Shown here in pieces: positions 1 to 4,687 of a stretch of 11,299 nt of DNA (position 1 is its first letter; each line of letters opens with the position of its first letter). The stretch lies in the NCBI GenBank assembly GCA_027306745.1, contig DAHUZD010000272.1, forward strand, positions 1-11,299. Reading direction: 5' to 3'. Under the pieces are notes generated by a model, which saw only the letters and a program-made list of their open reading frames with translations, had not been told where the DNA came from and searched no databases. The DNA comes from Acidobacteriaceae bacterium. Lineage in GTDB: Bacteria; Acidobacteriota; Terriglobia; Terriglobales; Acidobacteriaceae. Both the position numbers and the translations under genes were made by a program.

Positions 1-374
1 CGCAGACGCGTTCCAAATGCGTAGACAGGATCATCGCCCACCGTCGCATTTTCCGTAAATGTGAACCGTGGCAAAAAGTCTGCTTCTGCCTGTCCCAGGC
101 TCGCATGCGCCTGCGCAACTTCAGCCTGGGCCGCATTCAGGTCAGGATTTTGCCGGAGCGCAATGGCTACAGCATCGGCCAGCGTCAGCGTGCCTGTTTC
201 TGCGCCCGACTGCGCGGTGGGCTGCACGGCTAACGACAGAGTGGCGCGCGCCTGCATCGGGTTCGCCGACGCTGGAAGCATCCACGATTGCGTTTGTGCG
301 CCGAGCCGAGCGGGAGCCAGAAAAAGCGGAGCCAAAACCGCCGCATGGATGAATTTGTTCCACATAATCTGCAT
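1..374 (-). CDS. TolC-family outer membrane efflux protein, N-terminal part (runs off left edge)
   Basis: Reading the minus strand from 374 gives 124 codons open to the edge of the window. The protein starts MQIMWNKF, has a hydrophobic signal peptide (AVLAPLFLAPARLGA, probable cleavage before QTQ), and then the segment LTLADAVAIALRQNPDLNAA followed by an alanine/glutamine-rich helix and DFLPRFT. That order is typical of the first repeat of outer-membrane efflux proteins (OEP/TolC family), which form the exit duct of tripartite RND or ABC pumps. The later motif VGDDPVYAFGTRL is also common in this family. I chose the ATG at 374 because AGGA lies 8 nt upstream of it; in-frame ATGs at 392 and 365 are alternatives. 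The pump partners would lie left of the window, so the exported substrate cannot be told. Family is confident; substrate is unknown. Confidence 0.85.
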   Translation of the reverse strand, partial: MQIMWNKFIHAAVLAPLFLAPARLGAQTQSWMLPASANPMQARATLSLAVQPTAQSGAETGTLTLADAVAIALRQNPDLNAAQAEVAQAHASLGQAEADFLPRFTFTENATVGDDPVYAFGTRL

Positions 375-405
375 CGTCCCGTTCCTGCGCATGTCCTGCG
401 CCTGT

Positions 406-417
406 ATTTGTACAAAT
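406..417. promoter_or_regulatory. 12-bp perfect palindrome upstream of the TolC-like gene
   Basis: ATTTGTACAAAT is a perfect 12-bp palindrome 32 nt upstream of the chosen start of the TolC-like gene. Efflux genes are often controlled by TetR-type repressors that bind short palindromes close to the promoter, so this is a reasonable operator candidate. A few palindromes of this length are expected by chance in 11 kb, so the support comes mainly from its position and AT-rich content. Confidence 0.3.
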
Positions 418-425
418 GCAAGACG

Positions 426-476
426 AGCAGCATCCGTTACAAACACGCGCAGGCAACACTCAGCAGGGATGCTGCT
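426..476. repeat. 10-bp inverted repeat with 31-nt spacer
   Basis: AGCAGCATCC at 426-435 is repeated in inverted form as GGATGCTGCT at 467-476. It lies between the minus-strand TolC-like gene and the plus-strand tRNA, and its right arm covers the place where the -35 element of the tRNA promoter would be. It may be a regulatory site or a chance repeat; the long spacer makes a strong RNA hairpin unlikely. Confidence 0.3.
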
Positions 477-489
477 GCTTCACGGCATT

Positions 490-495
490 TACAAT
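490..495 (+). promoter_or_regulatory. Candidate -10 box of the tRNA(CAU) gene
   Basis: TACAAT at 490-495 matches the sigma-70 -10 consensus at five of six positions. It would start transcription about 7 nt before the tRNA 5' end. No good -35 hexamer is seen 16-18 nt upstream, so the call rests on the -10 box and its spacing alone. Confidence 0.4.
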
Positions 496-508
496 GAAGG
501 GGTTCAGC

Positions 509-584
509 GGGCCTGTAGCTCAACGGTTAGAGCAGAGGACTCATAATCCTTTGGTTGGGGGTTCAAATCCCTCCGGGCCCACCA
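509..584 (+). tRNA. tRNA with CAU anticodon, probably tRNA-Ile2 (possibly elongator tRNA-Met)
   Basis: A full 76-nt cloverleaf with encoded CCA can be folded by eye. The acceptor stem is GGGCCTG/CGGGCCC with one U-G pair, the D stem is GCTC/GAGC, the anticodon stem is GAGGA/TCCTT around loop CTCATAA (anticodon CAT), and the T arm is GGGGG-TTCAAAT-CCCTC. The first pair is G-C, so it is not the initiator tRNA, which normally has a 1-72 mismatch. The short D loop (AACGGTTA) and variable loop (TGGTT) resemble E. coli tRNA-Ile2 more than elongator tRNA-Met. If so, TilS would convert C34 to lysidine so that the tRNA reads AUA. The tRNA call is very firm; the amino acid is inferred. Confidence 0.93.
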
Positions 585-756
585 GTTCCCAAACTTTGTC
601 TTGATGGCAAAGACCCGCCGGTGTACTCTGTCCTGCAGGAACTCTGCAATCGTTCCGCGTACCGGCATCCCCACGTGACGGCACAGAATTCAGCATGGCC
701 CGGCGCAAGGCGGCCAGCAGATCAGCTGCGCCTGCGACCTCACTGGGGAGAAAACA

Positions 757-1524
757 ATGACATCGAATCTTGGCAGGTATTTTTATGCGGGCGCGGCCAT
801 CGCGCTCGGCCTCATTGGTTTTGCGTGGAGTGATTTCGCCACCAACTGGCAACGCGTCGCACTCACGATCCCGCACCACACACTGCTTGCAGACGCCGTA
901 GCTCTTTGTGAGCTGGCAAGCGGTGTTGCCTTGCTCTGGCCGCGCAGCGCGCGCATCGGCGCAGGCGCACTAACGGCGATGTATGCCTTCTTTGCTTTAT
1001 TGTGGATTCCGAAAATTTTGGAGAACCCGAAGATTTACGATTCTTGGGGAAATTTCTTTGAGGAGTCTTCCCTAGTGATTGCAGGACTCGTGCTGTGCTC
1101 GCTGCTGGCACCGTCCGGCTCCGCACTGGCCGGCAAGGCGGGGGCCATCAGCCGGGCGTATGGAATCTGCGCAATTTCATTTGCACTGGATCACATCGTC
1201 TACTTTTCTGCGATCCCAGCCTGGGTGCCCCGCTGGATTCCACCCGGCCAAGTTTTCTGGGCGGCAACTACGACCGTCTGCTTCCTACTGGCCGCCGCTG
1301 CTATTCTGTCGGGCGTGTTGGCTCCGCTGGCCTCGCGCTTGCTCGCGGTGATGATTGCAGGCTTTGAGCTTTTGATCTGGCTGCCCAAGCTCTTCACAGC
1401 GCCGCACGATCATTTTTCATGGGCTGGCAATGGAATTTCCTTGGCAATGGCTGCGGCAGCCTGGGTTGTCGCGGACACAATCTCGGCAGAAGCTCACAGC
1501 AAGTGCAACCCGAAAGCTGCGTAG
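757..1524 (+). CDS. DoxX-like polytopic membrane protein, function unknown
   Basis: The product is 255 residues and almost entirely hydrophobic. About eight transmembrane segments can be picked out, near residues 8-28, 42-62, 65-86, 104-123, 133-155, 165-190, 193-213 and 226-244, so it looks like two four-helix modules in tandem. The layout and motifs such as ALCELASGVALLWP and LLIWLPKLF fit the broad DoxX/DoxD-like group of small membrane proteins, most of which have no known activity. The start is well supported by GGGGAG at 745-750, 6 nt before the ATG. It sits alone between a tRNA on its own strand and a tRNA on the other strand, so the neighbours give no hint of its job. Family assignment is moderate; no function is claimed. 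Confidence 0.75.
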   Translation: MTSNLGRYFYAGAAIALGLIGFAWSDFATNWQRVALTIPHHTLLADAVALCELASGVALLWPRSARIGAGALTAMYAFFALLWIPKILENPKIYDSWGNFFEESSLVIAGLVLCSLLAPSGSALAGKAGAISRAYGICAISFALDHIVYFSAIPAWVPRWIPPGQVFWAATTTVCFLLAAAAILSGVLAPLASRLLAVMIAGFELLIWLPKLFTAPHDHFSWAGNGISLAMAAAAWVVADTISAEAHSKCNPKAA

Positions 1525-1555
1525 ATTACCGGAGCGATTTGAGGAGGGGGGTGAA

Positions 1556-1647
1556 TGGCGGAGAGGGAGGGATTCGAACCCCCGATACCCGTAAAGGTAT
1601 GCCTGATTTCGAGTCAGGTGCATTCAACCGGGCTCTGCCACCTCTCC
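1556..1647 (-). tRNA. tRNA-Ser (CGA anticodon)
   Basis: The minus strand folds into a 92-nt class II tRNA with encoded CCA. The acceptor stem is GGAGAGG/CCTCTCC with discriminator G73, the anticodon stem is CCTGA/TCAGG around loop CTCGAAA (anticodon CGA, reading UCG), and the T arm is GGGGG-TTCGAAT-CCCTC. A long variable arm forms the hairpin TACC-TTTAC-GGGTA. The long variable arm together with the CGA anticodon identifies tRNA-Ser. It points toward the end of the DoxX-like gene, leaving 31 nt between the two. Confidence 0.96.
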
Positions 1648-1654
1648 GTGTTTT

Positions 1655-1697
1655 CACTCGATTTTTTCCAGTAGGCTTCCCGGCGAAGCATCGAGTG
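1655..1697. repeat. Nested inverted repeats just upstream of tRNA-Ser
   Basis: An outer 8-bp repeat, CACTCGAT (1655-1662) and ATCGAGTG (1690-1697), encloses an inner 5-bp hairpin, GCTTC (1675-1679) and GAAGC (1685-1689). The right-hand arms are directly joined, so the two stems could stack with a 12-nt bulge that contains a T-run. It begins 8 nt from the tRNA-Ser 5' end, where the tRNA promoter or 5' leader is expected. It may be a leader structure or a protein-binding site. No confident -10/-35 pair is seen here. Confidence 0.35.
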
Positions 1698-1845
1698 CAT
1701 CGGGGCCGTATTGCATCTGCGCAAACTACCCCGGCTTTTCGAGTCTACCGGCAAAGGCAGGCCGGGTGCAATGCCACCTTCCAGCCCATGAAAATGCCCG
1801 CGGAGGAGTCCCTTTCAAGATAAGCCGCTCCGTCTTCGTGAATCG

Positions 1846-1862
1846 CATCGATTTATTCGATG
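1846..1862. promoter_or_regulatory. Candidate LysR-type binding site at the regulator's own start
   Basis: CATCGA-TTTAT-TCGATG is a perfect 6-bp inverted repeat with a 5-nt spacer. It contains T1848-N11-A1860, the pattern known for LysR-type regulator boxes. It ends 12 nt before the preferred ATG of the LysR gene and overlaps the alternative start at 1860, as expected for an autoregulatory site. The same 17-bp layout returns at 2808-2824 with 13 of 17 bases identical. The assignment to this regulator is an inference. Confidence 0.5.
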
Positions 1863-1874
1863 TATTCTCGAACC

Positions 1875-2762
1875 ATGGAAACCAGTCTGGATGCTTGGGA
1901 AATTCTTCAGGCTGTCGTGCAGCTTGGCGGGTTTGCCCCTGCGGCGAAAAAGCTGAACCGGTCGCAGTCGACCATTAGCTATGCCATTAGCCGATTGCAG
2001 GAGCAGTTGGGCGTTCGGCTCTTTGAGCTGCACGGACGAAAAGCGCAACTGACAGAAGCGGGCAGAGTACTTTTGGCCGATGTGGAGCCGCATTTGGATG
2101 GATTCCACGCGCTGGAGCAGCATGCGCGCGCGCTGGCATCGGGTGGAGCTTCAGAGCTGCGGATTTCCGTCGACAGCATTTTTCCCGATGACTGGCTCTT
2201 TGAAGCCTTCGCAATCTTCTCGCGCAGTTTTCCACACGCGCGGCTGAAGCTGAGGCAAGGAACATTTCTCTCCGCTGATTCGGAATTTTCCCTGCACAAT
2301 GCGCAGCTCTGCATTACGGGGCTGGCTTCACGTGAGCTTCTCGTCCAACCCATCGCCGTGATTGGCATGGTCGCAGTTGCGCGGCGAGATCATCCGCTGA
2401 TCCGGTTGCGGCGCACGGTTTCCCGTTCGGATCTGATGCAACATATCCTGGTGTCCATTGAGGGCGCCGCGTCGGGAAGCCTGAAACAACAACCGCGGCT
2501 CCCGGCCCAGCGTGTACTTCCGGTGGGAACAATTGAATCGGCCCTTGCCGCTGTTCGCAGCGGGCTATGTTTTGGCTGGCTGCCAAAGTACCGGATTCAG
2601 CACGAGATCGAGCGTGGAGATTTTGTATCCCTGCCACTGCCCGCAGGAAAAACGCGCGACGTGAGGCTGAACCTTGTTTGCCAGAACTTGAGCGCGACCA
2701 CTCCCGAAGCCAAAGCGCTTGCAGAAATCCTCGGAATACATCGCAAACCCAAAGTGCTCTGA
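1875..2762 (+). CDS. LysR-family transcriptional regulator, probable regulator of the downstream glycan-degradation operon
   Basis: The product is 295 residues, a normal length for the family. The N-terminal winged helix-turn-helix is clear at about residues 5-65: GGFAPAAKKLNRSQSTISYA, then the recognition and wing part RLQEQLGVRLFE and LTEAGRVLL. The rest (about 90-290) is the LysR effector-binding fold, with LRISVD opening the first subdomain and GLCFGWLPKY in the usual late position. LysR proteins act as tetramers that bend promoter DNA and respond to small ligands. I start at ATG 1875; ATG 1860 adds five residues (MYSRT) but lies inside the palindrome at 1846-1862. Neither start has a clear Shine-Dalgarno. 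TATTCT at 1863-1868 could act as a -10 and make the mRNA leaderless. It precedes five same-strand hydrolase genes, so control of them is likely but unproven, and the ligand is unknown. Confidence 0.9.
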   Translation: METSLDAWEILQAVVQLGGFAPAAKKLNRSQSTISYAISRLQEQLGVRLFELHGRKAQLTEAGRVLLADVEPHLDGFHALEQHARALASGGASELRISVDSIFPDDWLFEAFAIFSRSFPHARLKLRQGTFLSADSEFSLHNAQLCITGLASRELLVQPIAVIGMVAVARRDHPLIRLRRTVSRSDLMQHILVSIEGAASGSLKQQPRLPAQRVLPVGTIESALAAVRSGLCFGWLPKYRIQHEIERGDFVSLPLPAGKTRDVRLNLVCQNLSATTPEAKALAEILGIHRKPKVL

Positions 2763-2768
2763 AGGGGG

Positions 2769-2793
2769 ACTGTACAGAACGCGTTCATACAGT
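2769..2793. promoter_or_regulatory. Compound palindrome upstream of the hydrolase operon
   Basis: Six bases after the LysR stop codon, the arms ACTGTA (2769-2774) and TACAGT (2788-2793) enclose the 10-bp perfect palindrome GAACGCGTTC (2777-2786). CTGTACAG (2770-2777) is a further 8-bp palindrome within it. There is no following T-run, so it is a poor intrinsic terminator. The even, CG-centred core is more like a repressor site; LacI-type operators often have a central CG. Which protein binds it, if any, cannot be told. Confidence 0.35.
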
Positions 2794-2807
2794 TCCGCCA
2801 AACAATC

Positions 2808-2842
2808 CATCGATGAAATCGATCTTTATCGAGCGATTTATT
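2808..2842. promoter_or_regulatory. Cluster of candidate LysR sites upstream of the first GH51 gene
   Basis: CATCGA-TGAAA-TCGATC (2808-2824) has the same ATCGA-N5-TCGAT layout as the site at 1846-1862 and the same T-N11-A spacing (T2810, A2822). It overlaps a second inverted repeat, TCGAT-CTTT-ATCGA (2819-2832). This is followed by CGATTTATT (2834-2842), a 9-mer also found in the first site (1849-1857). Overlapping half-sites of this kind fit the recognition-plus-activation site layout of LysR-type regulators. The cluster is about 150 bp upstream of the GTG start, so a promoter should lie between 2843 and 2970. I see no convincing -35/-10 pair there. Confidence 0.5.
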
Positions 2843-2976
2843 GGACTGGACGCATCTTACGCCACCTCTGTAGCGTCTAGGGGGAATACATCAGGCTGAA
2901 ACACTGGCTGAGATCGTCCGCAGCTTGGCGTGCGTCACAAGGTCCCCCGCCTTGGAACCAGTGGCCGCTTGGATCC

Positions 2977-2984
2977 AGGGAGGA
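2977..2984 (+). promoter_or_regulatory. Strong Shine-Dalgarno that fixes a GTG start
   Basis: AGGGAGGA at 2977-2984 is a near-perfect match to the anti-Shine-Dalgarno sequence. Its GGAGG core lies 5 nt before GTG at 2989. No ATG is placed this well in the same frame, so it decides the start of the first GH51 gene. Confidence 0.8.
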
Positions 2985-2988
2985 ACAG

Positions 2989-4566
2989 GTGCAGGGGAAA
3001 CTTCAGTTCGGCATAGGACTACTGGCTACAATTCTGTCATTGCCAGCACTGGCAGCGGACACAGTTCATATAACCATCGACGCAGCCAAACCCGGCGCCC
3101 AGATCAACCGCAACATCTTCGGGCAATTCGCCGAGAATCTTGGACACGGCCTGTATGGGGGCATCTGGGTTGGGCCGGATTCATCGATACCCAACACGCG
3201 AGGCATCCGTAAGGATGTGGTTGACGCGCTACGGGAGTTGCATGTGCCCAACGTGCGCTGGCCGGGCGGCTGCTTCGCAGACCAGTACCACTGGCGCGAT
3301 GGAATTGGCCCACGGGACAAGCGCCCCGCTACGGTGAACTCAGCCTGGGGAGATGTCATCGACACAAATGCCTTTGGCACGGATGAGTTCATGGATTTCA
3401 TCCAGCAAATCGGCAGCACCCCGTATGTGTCAATCAATATCGGCTCTGGCACGGTGCAGGAAGCACATGATTGGCTGGAATACATGACCGCTGCTGCGCC
3501 CACGGCGCTGGCCAAAGAGCGTGCTGCCAACGGCCATCCTGATCCATACAAGATAGGATTCCTTGGTATTGGAAATGAAAGCTGGGATTGTGGCGGCGCG
3601 ATGACGCCGGATTATTACGTCAGCTTGATGAAGGTGTATAGCCGCTTCGTGGCGAATATGAATCCGGCGCAGCGAGCCCAAGACCCCATGCTGAAGATCG
3701 CCGTTGGGCCGGGCACGCCGGAAACGGCCTGGACTGAAGCCGTAATGCAAGCCTGGAAGAAACACACCTGGTCCTGGGACATCAACGGACTATCTCTGCA
3801 CTGGTACACGGTTCCCAACGGCTGGCCGCCGTCAACAAATTCTGAAAAGTTTGGACTCGACGATTACGTCAAAGGCCTGCACACGACCCTGTTCATGGAT
3901 GAGTTTCTGCGCAAGCAGGAAGCCGTGATGGACAAATACGATCCGGCGAAAAAAGTGACCTTGACTGTGGATGAGTGGGGGGCGTGGCATGCGCCGCTGC
4001 CAGGCACCAATCCAGCCTTTCTCATCCAGCAGAACAGCATTCGTGACGCCATTCTCGCCTCGCTGAACCTGAACATTTTCGCGCGGCACGCTGACCGGGT
4101 TCGCATGGCCAACATCGCGCAAATGGTCAACGTGTTGCAGTCGATGATCCTCACCGACCAGCAAAAGATGATTCTGACGCCCACCTACTACGTTTTCAAA
4201 ATGTATGTTCCGTTCCAAAACGCCACATTTCTTCCGGTCACATTGGATGCAGGCTCCTACACGCACAATGGCGTCACCCTACCGCGCCTTGACGCCATTG
4301 CGGCCAAGGCAGTGGATGGAAAATTTCTGCTGGCCATCACCAACCTTGACCCGGAAAGCGCCGTGGATGTGGATGCCGGGCTGACCGGCACACCCGCCAA
4401 AGCGGCCCATGCGGAAACATTGACCGCCCCTGCGATCGACAGCGTCAACAGCTTTGCATCGCCAGATTCAGTCGTGCCAAAATCGTCCGCGGTGCAGGTG
4501 CAGGGCGGCAAGCTGTCCTTGCAGTTGGCGCCGCGATCCATCACCGTGGTCTCGATTGAACAGTAG
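2989..4566 (+). CDS. Secreted GH51 alpha-L-arabinofuranosidase
   Basis: The product is 525 residues and should remove terminal alpha-L-arabinofuranosyl side chains from arabinan, arabinoxylan or arabinoxyloglucan. Residues 1-23 are a signal peptide (LLATILSLPALAA, cleavage near AAD), so it works in the periplasm or outside, unlike the many cytosolic GH51 enzymes. The (beta/alpha)8 domain spans roughly 40-400, followed by a C-terminal beta-sandwich. Family landmarks are NIFGQFAEN (42-50), RWPGGCFAD (90-98), the acid/base Glu197 in GIGNES, and the nucleophile Glu329 in TVDEWGAWH. Both glutamates are present and GH51 is a retaining family. Start is GTG with a strong Shine-Dalgarno. It is the first gene of the likely operon, 226 bp after the LysR gene and 121 bp before the second GH51 gene. 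Activity on arabinofuranosides is strongly expected; the natural polymer is inferred. Confidence 0.93.
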   Translation: MQGKLQFGIGLLATILSLPALAADTVHITIDAAKPGAQINRNIFGQFAENLGHGLYGGIWVGPDSSIPNTRGIRKDVVDALRELHVPNVRWPGGCFADQYHWRDGIGPRDKRPATVNSAWGDVIDTNAFGTDEFMDFIQQIGSTPYVSINIGSGTVQEAHDWLEYMTAAAPTALAKERAANGHPDPYKIGFLGIGNESWDCGGAMTPDYYVSLMKVYSRFVANMNPAQRAQDPMLKIAVGPGTPETAWTEAVMQAWKKHTWSWDINGLSLHWYTVPNGWPPSTNSEKFGLDDYVKGLHTTLFMDEFLRKQEAVMDKYDPAKKVTLTVDEWGAWHAPLPGTNPAFLIQQNSIRDAILASLNLNIFARHADRVRMANIAQMVNVLQSMILTDQQKMILTPTYYVFKMYVPFQNATFLPVTLDAGSYTHNGVTLPRLDAIAAKAVDGKFLLAITNLDPESAVDVDAGLTGTPAKAAHAETLTAPAIDSVNSFASPDSVVPKSSAVQVQGGKLSLQLAPRSITVVSIEQ

Positions 4567-4628
4567 CCGTGCGTGGATTCGATCGACGCCTTCAGCCCCT
4601 CGCGCGCACCCATGCAGACACTTTCAAC

Positions 4629-4654
4629 CGCCAGCGCACTGAGACATGCTGGCG
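4629..4654 (+). other. Stem-loop between the two GH51 genes
   Basis: CGCCAGC (4629-4635) and GCTGGCG (4648-4654) form a 7-bp GC-rich stem with a 12-nt loop in the 121-bp gap. No T-run follows, so it is not a clear terminator. In an operon mRNA it could protect the upstream message from 3' exonuclease or lower expression of downstream genes. It also lies over an unlikely upstream ATG at 4646. Confidence 0.4.
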
Positions 4655-4687
4655 CTCACTATGCGTCATCACCGGAGCCAACCCAAC

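Noticed and set aside
509..1647. The two tRNA genes as integration sites for a mobile element
   Set aside because: No integrase, no repeat of a tRNA 3' end and no direct repeats flanking the hydrolase operon were seen.
1730..1766. CCCGGC/GCCGGG inverted repeat as a terminator
   Set aside because: Only 6 bp with a 25-nt loop and no T-run after it, and no gene on either strand ends nearby in the right direction.
1419..1823. Plus-strand open frame running through the tRNA-Ser region
   Set aside because: It overlaps the end of the DoxX-like gene and a complete tRNA on the other strand, so it cannot be a real gene.
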